From assembly GCF_026342435.1 (NCBI RefSeq), contig NZ_JAPEMT010000004.1, positions 496,001 to 560,000 of the forward strand: a DNA stretch of 64,000 nucleotides, given 5' to 3'. Below, in pieces: positions 16,006 through 25,037 of this stretch (the first letter of the stretch is position 1; each line of letters opens with the position of its first letter). The position numbers were made by a program, and so were the translations under genes. Below the pieces are notes generated by a model. The model saw only the letters and a list, made by a program, of their open reading frames with translations, had not been told where the DNA came from and ran no database searches. The DNA comes from Streptomyces sp. NBC_00237. Its GTDB lineage: Bacteria; Actinomycetota; Actinomycetes; Streptomycetales; Streptomycetaceae.

Positions 16006-17118
16006 TCAGAGCCCCGCCCGCTCCGCCCGCAGCTCCGACCGTACGAGCTCCAGCAGTCGGCCCATCCAGTTGCGCCCCGCCGCGCCGCTCTGGTCCCAGT
16101 AGTCACGCGGAGGCAGCCCCACGTGGTGCAACGGGGCGTCCCCGGTGCCCACCAACTCATCGGCGAGGTCCACATGCTGGGCGAACTTCGCCCGCACCAG
16201 CCGCGTCATCACGGCCAGCCGGACATCTTGCCAGCCCGCCCGGCGCGGTGCCTCCTCGCCCAACTCCCGCGCCCCCACGGGGTTCTGAGCGGTCCGAATC
16301 AGCTCCGCCCGTTCGGCGTCGTCGGTGGACAGCGCCCAGTACGCGTGCGTCACCGTCGGATACGTCACGCCGTCGACCCGGATCGGAGCAGGGTGTTCGT
16401 TCCGCAGCCGCGCCACGGGTCTCTTCTCCGCCCGGCCGAAGGCGGGCTCCACCCGGACCGGGGGAGTGCGCGGGCGCTGCGGCCCGTCCGCGTCCCGGTG
16501 CCGCTCGGCCGCGTCCCGCCAGTGCGCGTGCTCGGCGAAGTACCGTACGGCTTCCTCGTGGTCCTCCTCGTCGACGGGCTCGTCGAGCCGCTCGGCCGTA
16601 CCGCCGGGACCGGCCGCGAGGACCTGGAGCGGGAGGTCCCGGGCGTCCGTGTCGCCGAGTGCGTACACGCGCAGGGACTCCGGAATCTCCAGGTACGCGG
16701 CCCGGAGCGCCGCCCGGTTGGCGTCGGTGCGTTCGGCCAGGAAGACCTCGACGGCGACCAGGCACCGTGCGGTGGAGGTGGGCCTGCCGTTGAGCTCTTC
16801 GATCTCGTCCCGCACCTCGCCGATCAGGCATTCCGGCTCCGTGTACGAGCGGACGCCGGTCATGGTCCAGGAGCCGACCCGGAACGCGGACGCCCGCTCT
16901 CCCTCCGCCAGTTCGGTGACGACCCGCCCGGACCTGACCAGCTCCGCGAACTCCTCCACGGTGACGAGGCCGTCGCCGCGCCAGTCGATCAGCCCGTCCG
17001 CGTACACGACGAGGCCGGTGAGGTGACAGATGCCGCCGCCGCGATGGAAGGCGTGCCGCCAGGTGCCGGGTACGCGTTCGCCGTCGGCGTCGCGGTAGGT
17101 GGGGTTTCGCAGGGCCAT
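16006..17118 (-). CDS. NADAR family protein with extra N-terminal domain
   Basis: The C-terminal half fits NADAR (DUF1768, YbiA-like): TYPTVTHAYWALST, IRTAQNPVGARELGE, WQDVRLAVMTRLVRAKFAQH and GRNWMGRLLELVRSEL. NADAR proteins cleave or process ADP-ribose and riboflavin-pathway by-products and occur in NAD metabolism and conflict loci. The N-terminal 200 residues (RHAFHRGGGICHLTG, DGLIDWRGDGLVTVEEF) form another domain that I do not recognise. The protein is 370 aa, longer than simple NADARs. ATG at 17118 is divergent from the SDR gene; no ADP-ribosyltransferase gene adjoins. Confidence 0.78.
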   Translation of the reverse strand: MALRNPTYRDADGERVPGTWRHAFHRGGGICHLTGLVVYADGLIDWRGDGLVTVEEFAELVRSGRVVTELAEGERASAFRVGSWTMTGVRSYTEPECLIGEVRDEIEELNGRPTSTARCLVAVEVFLAERTDANRAALRAAYLEIPESLRVYALGDTDARDLPLQVLAAGPGGTAERLDEPVDEEDHEEAVRYFAEHAHWRDAAERHRDADGPQRPRTPPVRVEPAFGRAEKRPVARLRNEHPAPIRVDGVTYPTVTHAYWALSTDDAERAELIRTAQNPVGARELGEEAPRRAGWQDVRLAVMTRLVRAKFAQHVDLADELVGTGDAPLHHVGLPPRDYWDQSGAAGRNWMGRLLELVRSELRAERAGL

Positions 17119-17251
17119 GGGACCCGACCCTAAGACCGTGCCGTGGGGCTCGGTGCGGCAGGGACCGTGCAGCAGTCACAGGCTGGTGGTGCGAACACCA
17201 GGATCAGCGGGCTCTCTCGTGCGCCGCGCCGCCCCTGCCAGGATCGCCCCC

Positions 17252-18097
17252 ATGAACCCACGCACCACCCTCGTCACCGGCGCGACCCAGGGCCTCGGCC
17301 GAGGCATCGCCCTCGACCTCGCCGCACGCGGTGACACCGTTCTGCTGCACGGCCGCGACCGGGCCCGCCTCGACGCGGTCGCGGACGAGGTCCGGGCCGC
17401 CGCGCCGGACGCCACCGTCCGTACGTACCTCGCGGACCTGTCCGACCTCGACCAGGTCCGCGAGCTGGCCGCACAGGTGAGGGCGGCGGAGCCCCGGCTC
17501 GACGCGCTGGTCAACAACGCGGTCGCGGGCGGCGGTTCGGAGCCGCTGCGCAGAGAGCTGAGCGCGCAGGGCCACGAGCTGCGCTTCGCCGTCAACCACC
17601 TCGCCCCGTACGCCCTCACCCGGGGCCTGCTGCCCCTGCTCACCGCGTCCGCGCACACCGGCTCCGCGCCCGCCCGCGTCGTCAACGTGGCCTCCATCGG
17701 CCAGGAGGCCCTCGACTTCGACGACCTCATGCTGGAACAGGGCTACGAGGGGCTGCGCGCCTACTGCAGGAGCAAGCTCGCGCTGATCATGGCGACCTTC
17801 GAGCTGGCCGCCGAACTCGACGGCACGGGTGTCACCGTCAACACCCTCCACCCCGCCCACCTCATGGACACCAGGGGTGTGCGCGAGTACGGCCTCACTC
17901 CGGCGGTGAGCGTCGAGGACGGCGTGCGCCCGACCGTCCGCCTGATCCTCGACCCGGAGCTGGGCTCCACCACGGGCCGCTACTTCGACCAGTTCACGGA
18001 CACGCGCGCGCACGAGCAGGCGTACGACGCCGATGTCCGCCGACGACTGATGACGATCACCGACGAGCTGGTTCGCGGATGCGTGCCGACGGACTGA
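17252..18097 (+). CDS. SDR family oxidoreductase
   Basis: Classic Rossmann SDR: TLVTGATQGLGRGIALDLA (TGxxxGxG), LVNNAVAGG (NNA), VVNVASIGQ and YCRSKLAL, which carries the YxxxK catalytic pair; Ser is in VASIG. Products of this type reduce or oxidise steroids, polyketides or sugars with NAD(P). The length, 281 aa, matches the retinol dehydrogenase/WWOX-like group. ATG at 17252 follows CAGGAT by seven bases, another leaderless promoter. Confidence 0.87.
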   Translation: MNPRTTLVTGATQGLGRGIALDLAARGDTVLLHGRDRARLDAVADEVRAAAPDATVRTYLADLSDLDQVRELAAQVRAAEPRLDALVNNAVAGGGSEPLRRELSAQGHELRFAVNHLAPYALTRGLLPLLTASAHTGSAPARVVNVASIGQEALDFDDLMLEQGYEGLRAYCRSKLALIMATFELAAELDGTGVTVNTLHPAHLMDTRGVREYGLTPAVSVEDGVRPTVRLILDPELGSTTGRYFDQFTDTRAHEQAYDADVRRRLMTITDELVRGCVPTD

Positions 18098-18201
18098 CCC
18101 ACTTCGGCCGACCTCCCGGGCCACCTCGGCCGACCGGCTCTTGGGCCACTTCCGCCGCTGCCACGGTCACCTCGTCCAGCACTGAGGCGCGGGGGTGGCG
18201 A

Positions 18202-20073
18202 CTACTCGACGTGGGACGGCCGTCCGGCACGGGACGACCGCCCTGCACGGGACCCGGCCAGCTCGCGCAGTGCCCGGCCGATGGTTTCCACGCCTTCGGA
18301 GACGGCGCTGGTGGAGCCCGCCGCGTAACCGAGGACGAGGCCCTGCGGACCGGACAGTTGACGGTGCCAGGACAGGGGCTGGCACTTCACGCCGTGGGCG
18401 AGTGCGGCTGCGGCCAGCTCCGTGTCCGGAACGTCCTGCGCGTACGTGACCGTCAGGTGCAGGCCCGCCGCCGCGCCGTGCACGACCGCACCCGGCAGAT
18501 GGGTGCCAACGGCGTCGATCATCGCGTCGCGGCGGCGAACGTGGCGGCTGCGGAGCAGACGGAGGTGGCGTTCCAGCTGGCCGGTGTCCATCAGGCGGGC
18601 GAGCACCAGTTGGGGGAGGACGGCGTTGCCGAGGTCGGTGAAGCGTTTCGCGCTGGTCAGAGCAGGGAGGTAGCGGGGCGGCGGCACCATCCAGCCGATG
18701 CGCAGGGCGGGGGCGAGGAGTTTGGAGACGCTGCCCAGGTAGCAGACGCGGTCGGCGAGCAGGGAGCGGAGGGCCGGGACCGGCGGGCGGTCGTAACGGT
18801 GTTCGGCGTCGTAGTCGTCCTCGATGATCAGGCCGTCGTGCGTGGTCGCCCAGTGCAGGAGCTCGCGACGCCGCTCGCCGCTCGTGACGACGCCGGTCGG
18901 GAACTGGTGGGCGGGCGTGAGGAGGACGGCCGGGGCTCCGGTGGCGTGCAGCGCGTCGACGCGGACGCCGTCCTCGTCGACCGGTACGGGCGGGGTGGTG
19001 AGGCTTCCGTTGAGGAGGTGCTGGCGGGTGCCGAGCGAGCCGGGGTCCTCGACGGCGATGCTGTCGATGCCGTCCGCGTGGAGTATCGGATGGAGGAGGG
19101 TGAGGGCCTGGGCCGTACCGGCGACGATCAGTACCTCGTCGGGGCCGACCCGGATGCCACGGCTGCGGGCCAGCCAGTCGGCGACGGCCCGGCGCAGCCG
19201 GAGGGCGCCGCGGGGGTCTCCGTAACCGAGGTCGTCGGCGGACAGTTCGGCGAGCACGGCCCGCTCGGCGCGGAGCCAGGCCGCGCGGGGGAAGGCGGTG
19301 AGGTCGGGCCTTCCGGGGGTGAGGTCGATGCGGGTGCGGGCGGCGCGCAGGGCGTCGAAGACTTCGGGTCCGGGGGTGCCGGAGAAGAGGGCGGCGGGCG
19401 ATGCGTGGTGCGTGAGGTGTGAGGGGGGTGTTGGTGCTGGCGGGGGCGCGGGGTGCTGAGTGGCGGAGGTTGATGGCGGTACGAGGGGTGCCTGCCGGGG
19501 CGGGCGTGGCGGGGCGGGGGTTTGGCGGGGCCGAGTGCGTCGGGCGGGGGCGCTCGGCGGTGCTGGGGACGGCGCGTTCGGGGCGGGGTCGTGCACGGCG
19601 CAGCCGTACGCGGCGGGACCGTACGAGGACGGGGTCATCGACCCCCCGAGGGGGGCCGCGACGACCGTCGTACCGCCGCGCCTCCGTCCCTCGACGTGGC
19701 CGTCCTCGGTGAGGCGTCGGTACGCCTCGGTGACCACACCCCGGGAGACGCCGAGTTCGGCGGCGAGGACCCGTGTGGGCGGCAGCTTGGCACCGACGAC
19801 GAGGCGGCCGTCGGCTATGGCCTGCCGCAGGTGCCGCGACAGCCAGTCGGCCTTGCCGCCCGAAGGGGCCATGCCGACGTTCAGTTGGAGGAAGTCGGAG
19901 CCGTGCGCCACGGGTCCGTGTGGTGCGGGCCTGTGTGTCGTGGGTCCGTGTGCCGTGGGTGTGTGCGGTGTGTGCGGTGTGTGCGCCACGGGGTCGACGG
20001 CCGGGTCGGCTGCCGCGACCGTCCTGCTGCCCGTCACCCGTTTCATCCGATTCACCCGTTTCCCTTCGTCCAT
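18202..20073 (-). CDS. MocR-type regulator: GntR HTH plus PLP aminotransferase domain
   Basis: The 623-aa protein has a GntR-type winged helix (LSRHLRQAIADGRLVVGAKL, RVLAAELGVSRGVVTEAYRR) followed by a fold-I aminotransferase-like domain with PLP Lys in YLGSVSKLLAPALRIGW and an IIEDDYDAEHRYD Asp. MocR regulators sense PLP-amine adducts such as GABA or PLP itself. A long Pro-rich linker (about residues 145-225) joins the domains. The N-terminus has a 9-bp repeat encoding HTPHTPHTP. It is the last gene of the LysE - B3/B4 - MocR strand-aligned group, 60 bp after the B3/B4 gene. Confidence 0.85.
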   Translation of the reverse strand: MDEGKRVNRMKRVTGSRTVAAADPAVDPVAHTPHTPHTPTAHGPTTHRPAPHGPVAHGSDFLQLNVGMAPSGGKADWLSRHLRQAIADGRLVVGAKLPPTRVLAAELGVSRGVVTEAYRRLTEDGHVEGRRRGGTTVVAAPLGGSMTPSSYGPAAYGCAVHDPAPNAPSPAPPSAPARRTRPRQTPAPPRPPRQAPLVPPSTSATQHPAPPPAPTPPSHLTHHASPAALFSGTPGPEVFDALRAARTRIDLTPGRPDLTAFPRAAWLRAERAVLAELSADDLGYGDPRGALRLRRAVADWLARSRGIRVGPDEVLIVAGTAQALTLLHPILHADGIDSIAVEDPGSLGTRQHLLNGSLTTPPVPVDEDGVRVDALHATGAPAVLLTPAHQFPTGVVTSGERRRELLHWATTHDGLIIEDDYDAEHRYDRPPVPALRSLLADRVCYLGSVSKLLAPALRIGWMVPPPRYLPALTSAKRFTDLGNAVLPQLVLARLMDTGQLERHLRLLRSRHVRRRDAMIDAVGTHLPGAVVHGAAAGLHLTVTYAQDVPDTELAAAALAHGVKCQPLSWHRQLSGPQGLVLGYAAGSTSAVSEGVETIGRALRELAGSRAGRSSRAGRPSHVE

Positions 20074-20133
20074 CGGGCCATGCTGCCACGCACGGCCAGG
20101 ACCCCGTGGCGCCGTCCACGCGCCGGGCAGAGG

Positions 20134-20844
20134 TCAGGAGCCGAAGGTGAACTCCGGTGCGGATGCGCTGAGTACGGCCGTCCTCGGGTCGGTCCGCCAG
20201 TGGGCGGCCAGCTCCTCGGCAAGGGTCTTCAACATCTCCGGGACGGTCTCCGCCTCGTCACCGCCGCCTTCGTGCATGGCCTCCACCACGACCAGGATCC
20301 GGGCGGTGTGCGGCCCGACCGCCGAGTGGCCGCTCTGCCGGTTCGTCCAGCGCCGGGCATGGGCCCGCCCTTCGGAGTCCACGAACGTCACTTCCCCCAC
20401 GGCCGGGTGCTCGGTCTCCCCGCCGAAGGTGGTGTAGTGCTCGTCGCCCCGGGCGTGACGCACCTCCAGAAGCGGGCCCGCGATGCGGTCGGCGTCGAGG
20501 GCCGCGACCGGGACCCCGTACGCGACGGAGACCGCGTTGCACAGGTCGACCACGGGATGGATGCTCGGCAGCGCCCGCTCCTTGCGCAGCCGCCGCAGCA
20601 GTGACTCGGAGGCGCACCGGTACTGCGTCGGCTTCAGCCCCATCCTGGCGAACGCCCGCCGCCAGGCGAGGACTTCGGGCAGCTGCCCCTCGGTGGCGTC
20701 GGCCAGCCGGGCCAGGGCGCGGCCCGTGTACTCCGCGACCCCCGCTCCGACATCGGCGTCCCCTGCCACACCGCTGGCGTACAGCACGCCCGCACTCAGT
20801 TCGGGGTGGGCGGACCAGATGGTGCCCGCGTGCCGGAAGCGCAT
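20134..20844 (-). CDS. B3/B4 (tRNA-editing-like) domain protein
   Basis: The 236-aa product is a stand-alone B3/B4 domain, as in the beta subunit of PheRS: VLAWRRAFARMGLKPTQYRC, ASESLLRRLRKERALPSIHP, VVDLCNAVSVAYGVPVAALD, and GEVTFVDSEGRAHARRWTN. Free-standing B3/B4 proteins are widespread and are thought to hydrolyse mischarged aminoacyl-tRNA or free amino-acid esters. Its start follows the stop of the LysE gene directly, suggesting co-translation. An amino-acid exporter plus an editing-type protein points to handling of a toxic or non-proteinogenic amino acid. Confidence 0.78.
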   Translation of the reverse strand: MRFRHAGTIWSAHPELSAGVLYASGVAGDADVGAGVAEYTGRALARLADATEGQLPEVLAWRRAFARMGLKPTQYRCASESLLRRLRKERALPSIHPVVDLCNAVSVAYGVPVAALDADRIAGPLLEVRHARGDEHYTTFGGETEHPAVGEVTFVDSEGRAHARRWTNRQSGHSAVGPHTARILVVVEAMHEGGGDEAETVPEMLKTLAEELAAHWRTDPRTAVLSASAPEFTFGS

Positions 20845-20845
20845 C

Positions 20846-21448
20846 TCAGGCCACCGCCAGTCGTGCGCTGAGCCCCACGAAGGAGACGGCGAACACCCGG
20901 CGGATGACGGTCATCACGCGCGGCCGGGCCAGCACCCGGTCCCGTACGGCTGCGGCACACACGCCGTACACGGCGAAGACGGCGAAGGTCAGAGCCATGA
21001 AGACGGCGCTGAGTTCGAGCATCGCGCCCAGCGAACCGGACCGGTCGGCAGGCACGAACTGCGGCAGGAACGCGACGAAGAACATCGTGAGCTTGGGATT
21101 GAGCAGATTGAGCAGCACCGCCGAACCGATCACGCGCCCCGCCGACCGGGCCTCGGCCCCTCCCACTTCCAGGGCGTCCTTGTCGCGCAGGGTGGCCCAC
21201 GCCATGTAGAGCAGATAGCCGACACCGAGGTACTTCACCACGTCGAAGGCGACGGGGCTGGCGTGCAACAGCGCGGCGAGCCCGGTGACCGAAGCCACCA
21301 GATGCGGTACGACACCGAGCGTGCAGCCGAACGCGGCGACCACACTGGCCCCGCGTCCGTGGGACAGCCCGGCGGCGAGGGTGTACACGACACCGGGCCC
21401 CGGGGTCAGCACCACGGCGAGGGTGGTGAGCAGGAACGCGACACTCAA
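20846..21448 (-). CDS. LysE family amino-acid exporter
   Basis: The 200-aa protein has the LysE/RhtB pattern: FLLTTLAVVLTPGPGVVYTL, then six hydrophobic segments ending LTFAVFAVYGVCAAAVRDRV. The family exports amino acids such as lysine, threonine or homoserine. TTG at 21448 is chosen because GGAGG is five bases upstream and homologues begin MSxxFLL; an ATG far upstream (21595) is not coupled to any ribosome site. The gene is followed directly by the B3/B4 gene. Confidence 0.83.
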   Translation of the reverse strand: MSVAFLLTTLAVVLTPGPGVVYTLAAGLSHGRGASVVAAFGCTLGVVPHLVASVTGLAALLHASPVAFDVVKYLGVGYLLYMAWATLRDKDALEVGGAEARSAGRVIGSAVLLNLLNPKLTMFFVAFLPQFVPADRSGSLGAMLELSAVFMALTFAVFAVYGVCAAAVRDRVLARPRVMTVIRRVFAVSFVGLSARLAVA

Positions 21449-21785
21449 GGGGACCTCCACAGGACCACGATTTTCCAGGTGCTCCCCACCCTGACCCGTC
21501 GATGGTCCACCGAACAGGGCCAAAGACAGCCCGTCTGACAGGTCCAATTCCCCTTCCGGGAGTGCCGTTGAGACACATGCGCCGTTGGGGCGCACGTCTT
21601 AACGCCCCTGAGCCGCTCGCCCCGCCGTCCCGCACTGCTCGTGGGTGTCATCCAGGCGAGCACGCATCCGGGGTACATCGCGGTGCGGAGGCAGGGCGAT
21701 TCGGGCTCTTGGGCCGTTGTCAGACCCGGCGGTTACGGTGGTTGATCACTGACACCCGAACCCTGGGGCCTTGGGGGGGACTTGC

Positions 21786-22427
21786 ATGAACACGCACCCG
21801 GATGTGGCCGAACTGCTCGAACTCGTGCCTGCGGATCTCGCGGGCGGTGAGCGGGTCGACTGGGGCGCGGCGGAAGCCGCCCTGGGGACCGGGCTGCCGA
21901 GCGACTACAAGGCCGTGCTCGATGCGTACGGCATGGGGAACATCGGCGAACTCGTCATCGTGCCACCGGTTCCCGGCTCCATACGGGCCTACGCGGACTT
22001 CCACATGGCGGCTCAGGCGGTCGAGCTGCGCCACCTCTGGGAGTCCGACGGGGGTGTCCCGGGCGTGGACCTCGGAGCCGATGCGGTCCTGCCCTGGGGC
22101 AGCGGCATGAACGCCAACGAGATGGGCTGGCTCATGAACGACCCGGACCCGGACAAGTGGCCCGTCGTCGCCTGGCGGAGGCACCACTCGTCCGACGAGT
22201 CGGCGTGGGCCCTGTTCGACTGCGGAATGGTCCGGTTCCTGACCCGCATGATGAGGGGGCAGTTCGAGGACTGCCCCCTCGGCCACGCGTCGCTCTGGAA
22301 GCGAACGGACACCTTCGTCAGCTGGAAGGAGCAGGGTCGCCGGTACGTGGCGGGGCTGGACCCACGCACCGGGGAGCCCGATCCCTATGCCGGGACGTAT
22401 CCCGTGCGCGCGGAGGACTGGACCTGA
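21786..22427 (+). CDS. SMI1/KNR4 family protein
   Basis: The 213-aa soluble protein has the SMI1/KNR4 fold core (SDYKAVLDAYGMGNIGELVIVP, ADAVLPWGSGMNANEMGWLM). Bacterial members are frequent immunity proteins of polymorphic toxin systems, although several are housekeeping. No toxin gene is adjacent, so function is undetermined. ATG at 21786 has GGGGGGA six bases upstream. It faces the GNAT gene, with 13 bp between the stops. Confidence 0.75.
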   Translation: MNTHPDVAELLELVPADLAGGERVDWGAAEAALGTGLPSDYKAVLDAYGMGNIGELVIVPPVPGSIRAYADFHMAAQAVELRHLWESDGGVPGVDLGADAVLPWGSGMNANEMGWLMNDPDPDKWPVVAWRRHHSSDESAWALFDCGMVRFLTRMMRGQFEDCPLGHASLWKRTDTFVSWKEQGRRYVAGLDPRTGEPDPYAGTYPVRAEDWT

Positions 22428-22440
22428 GGGGGGAGAGACG

Positions 22441-23067
22441 TCAGGCGGCCGGGGCAGGGGCCGGGTCCGTGGCCAGACGGGCGTGGAGGTGTTCGTCGTG
22501 GTACTCGCCGTCGCCGAAGCGGTACGAGGCGCGGAGCGTGCCCTCGGCGGGGAAGCCGGCGCGCAGGCCCACCCGGCAAGACGCCTCGTTCTCGACGGCG
22601 TGCGCGAGTTCGAGGCGGCGGACGCCCGCCGTGCGGAAGGCCCACTCGGTGGCGGTCCGGACCGCGCGGGTCGCGAGGCCACGCCCTCGGGCGGCGGGGA
22701 GCAGCCAGTAGCCGATCATGCCGAGCCCGTCCGAGCGGTCCGTCCAGCGGACGGTGAGGGTGCCCAGGAAGCAGGGGTCGGTGTCGGGGTCCTTCGCGGT
22801 GTCGAGCAGGGCGAAGGTGCCGGTGGCACCGGAGGTCCAGGCGTCGTCCCGTACCTCCAGCCACGTGACCGCAGCGGCGTGATCGGCGGCGGGAAGGGGG
22901 TTCCAGAGGGCTATCTGCGGGTCGGCGGCGGCGTCCATCAGGCCCTGGAGGAGGACTGGGGACTCGATGTCCTTGCGGCTCCAGGGGCGCAGGAGGGAGT
23001 CCCCGAGGTCGAGGGTTTCGGGCGTGAACGCGCGCGGGCCGACGGCCGGGGCGGGGGAAGTGCTCAT
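22441..23067 (-). CDS. GNAT family N-acetyltransferase
   Basis: A 208-aa RimJ/L-type acetyltransferase with LGDSLLRPWSRKDIESPVLL, GYWLLPAARGRGLATRAVRT (acetyl-CoA binding A motif RGRGLA), RRLELAHAVENEASCRVGLR (motif B). It probably acetylates a protein N-terminus or amine. ATG at 23067 with a weak AGAAAG site. Typical length for the family. Confidence 0.87.
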   Translation of the reverse strand: MSTSPAPAVGPRAFTPETLDLGDSLLRPWSRKDIESPVLLQGLMDAAADPQIALWNPLPAADHAAAVTWLEVRDDAWTSGATGTFALLDTAKDPDTDPCFLGTLTVRWTDRSDGLGMIGYWLLPAARGRGLATRAVRTATEWAFRTAGVRRLELAHAVENEASCRVGLRAGFPAEGTLRASYRFGDGEYHDEHLHARLATDPAPAPAA

Positions 23068-23178
23068 GAGGCTTCTTTCTAGCGGGGTCGTACCGCTGTG
23101 GCCAGCGGATATTGAGGGGGGAGGGGGCGGGGGCCAGCCGATTCCTGCCGGACCCTGCCCCCTCCCTTCCGAGGGGGC

Positions 23179-23766
23179 TCAGCGTTTGAGCAGGAAGGTG
23201 AAGTCGTCGGAGAGCTTGCCACTCAGGCGGACGGCGGACACGAGCCCGCCCTCGGCGAGCAGTCTCCCGACCTCGGCCCGGGAGAGGCCGAAGCCTTCGG
23301 CGATCAGGCGCAGCGGCCGGACGGGAATGCGTGCCGCGAAGTGGACCGAGACCTCGATTGCCTCCCCATCCGGCCGTTTCGGCGATTCCGGCTGTTCTGG
23401 CTGTTCCGGTTGCTCGGCCTTGCCGGTGTCGAGATGCCAGGCACAGTCCCAGTCCAGGGCGATGCGATTGCGCCGCCGCACGGCCGGTTCCTGGAGCAAT
23501 TCGCCAGCCAGGGAGAGGTCGTTGGCGTGCAGGCGATCCAGGAGGTCGGGACGTACGGAACGGACGTGAGCCCGGTCCAGGACGGTGAGCTTGGTGGTGT
23601 CCCCGCAGCCCGTGCACAGCGCGAGGAGCCAGACGTCAAGGAGCTTGTGGTTGGCGTTGACCCGGAACTTGCCGGTCGTCCGGAAGCGCTCTGCGGAGCA
23701 CTTGTGGCAACGGCGGAGGACGGCAGGAAGGCAGGTGGGAGCGACCACCCAGGTGGTTTGTGACAC
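23179..23766 (-). CDS. DUF1062 domain protein
   Basis: The 195-aa product has a zinc-like CxxC pair (RRCHKCSAERF and ALCTGCGDTTKL), DUF1062 features (WDCAWHLDTG) and a linker with EQPEQPEQPE, a short repeat. The family is uncharacterised; the four Cys suggest a zinc ribbon. GTG at 23766 has no clear ribosome site. It is divergent from the cupin gene across 378 bp that also holds a 17-bp repeat. Confidence 0.75.
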   Translation of the reverse strand: MSQTTWVVAPTCLPAVLRRCHKCSAERFRTTGKFRVNANHKLLDVWLLALCTGCGDTTKLTVLDRAHVRSVRPDLLDRLHANDLSLAGELLQEPAVRRRNRIALDWDCAWHLDTGKAEQPEQPEQPESPKRPDGEAIEVSVHFAARIPVRPLRLIAEGFGLSRAEVGRLLAEGGLVSAVRLSGKLSDDFTFLLKR

Positions 23767-23885
23767 AGAGATACACCGGTTCTGGTGAGAAGACCGCAGC
23801 GAAAAGGAGCACGGCGCACGGATGCGGCGCGCGACGGTTCAGCGCTCGGGGTGTCTCACTTGGTGTACAACGGCACGTCCTTGAC

Positions 23886-23953
23886 CGGGAGCTCTGCGTG
23901 ACCGGGAGCCCTGCGTGAACGGGAGTTCTGCGGGGCCGGGAGTTCTGGGCGGG
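23886..23953. repeat. 17-bp direct repeat, four copies
   Basis: CGGGAG starts at 23886, 23903, 23920 and 23937, exactly 17 bp apart; unit about CGGGAGTTCTGCGTGAC. It lies in the intergenic region between DUF1062 and the cupin gene. The 17-bp period is not divisible by three, so this is not a protein repeat. Nothing else was recognised in that 378-bp region except the cupin ribosome site. Confidence 0.8.
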
Positions 23954-24144
23954 AGTGACGGTAGCGGCGCACGGAAGTGCGGCACCACCGAATTTCCTTC
24001 TGCGGAGACGGACGGGTGCGGTCCGGGGGCGCGCGAGTGGGGGATTTGCCGTTCCGGCAAAGGCAGTTGGCGGTTTGGGTACGGCGCCCGCAGCCTGAGG
24101 CGCATCCGAAGTCAGCCCGCACACCACCGCCAGGAGGGCACATC

Positions 24145-24612
24145 ATGAACACCCACGAAGGCACCGAATCCACACCGGGCGCGTCCGGCAGCGAGCCGCG
24201 CGGCAATCGCCTCCACCACGTCCGGGCCGGTGAGCTGGACGGCCACACCGCCATCAGCGGAAGCACGGTCGGCTCGAAGAGGCTCTGGATGGGCCTGGTG
24301 GAGAACGCGCCGCTGAGCGCGACGGACAACCACCACCACGGTGCTTCGGAAGCGGGCATCTACGTGGTCAGCGGGAACCCGGTGTACTCCTTCCACGACG
24401 GCACGCAGGAGGTACGGATCACCGCCGGGCCCGGCGACTTCCTGCTCGTCCCGCCGTTCGTCCCGCACCGCGAGGAGAACCCCGATCCGAAGGTGCCCGC
24501 AGTCGTCGTGATCGCCCGCACCACCCAGGAGCCCATCAAAGTCCCGGTGCCCGAGCTGTACCACCTCGCGGACGCCGACGCCGCTGCGGAGGAGGGCCCG
24601 GTGCGACGGTGA
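24145..24612 (+). CDS. cupin domain protein
   Basis: A 155-aa one-domain cupin with DNHHHGASEAGIYVVSGNP and FLLVPPFVPHREENP, the HxHx4E and H metal-ligand motifs. The family includes dioxygenases, isomerases and storage proteins; the substrate is unknown. ATG at 24145 has AGGAGG eight bases upstream, an ideal site. The neighbour downstream, on the other strand, is a broken regulator. Confidence 0.8.
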   Translation: MNTHEGTESTPGASGSEPRGNRLHHVRAGELDGHTAISGSTVGSKRLWMGLVENAPLSATDNHHHGASEAGIYVVSGNPVYSFHDGTQEVRITAGPGDFLLVPPFVPHREENPDPKVPAVVVIARTTQEPIKVPVPELYHLADADAAAEEGPVRR

Positions 24613-24615
24613 AGG

Positions 24616-25035
24616 CTACTCGCCCGGGGACGCTTCCTCGGCAGGGAAGAGGATCGGGCTGACCAGGTGCCGGACGCGCTCGGGAGAGGGCTCGTTGGCG
24701 AGACGCGGGGCGAGCACCGCCCGCAACTCACCGATCAGCTCCGCGAGTTCGTCCGGGCTCAGCCAGGCCGAGTGCTGGCGGTAGCCCACCAGGTCGGCGA
24801 CCGGGTCGGCGCCGTCCCGGTCCAGGTACGCGTTGAACTCGCCCAGCAGCGCCGCCATCGCCACGGCGAACACGCGCCGATGGTCCTCCCTCGACACGGA
24901 CGCGGCCGCCTCCGCGTCGACGACGGCCCGCTCCCGGCGCAGCCGGTAGCGCCGCTCGACAGCTCCCCGTACGCGCCGTTCCCCCTCCACCTCCAGCAGT
25001 CCGCTCTCGGCCAGCACGCCCACCTGCCGGTACAC
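24616..25035 (-). pseudogene. 5'-truncated helix-turn-helix regulator
   Basis: The visible product starts at ATVYRQVGVLAESGLLEVEG, which is the recognition half of a helix-turn-helix (second helix plus wing), followed by a C-terminal helical domain (DHRRVFAVAMAALLGEFN). The first helix and start codon are missing: the sequence upstream belongs to a gene on the other strand. I therefore call it a fragment of an ArsR-like/PadR-like regulator. The only start left, GTG at 25035, has no ribosome site. Confidence 0.7.
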
Positions 25036-25037
25036 GG

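Noticed and set aside
18167..20119. 650-residue minus-strand frame over the MocR gene
   Set aside because: Arg/Pro-rich shadow; MocR motifs are in the frame starting at 20073.
23767..24144. Coding potential in the DUF1062/cupin gap
   Set aside because: Frames there are opened by the 17-bp repeat and have no ribosome site; the region is treated as regulatory.
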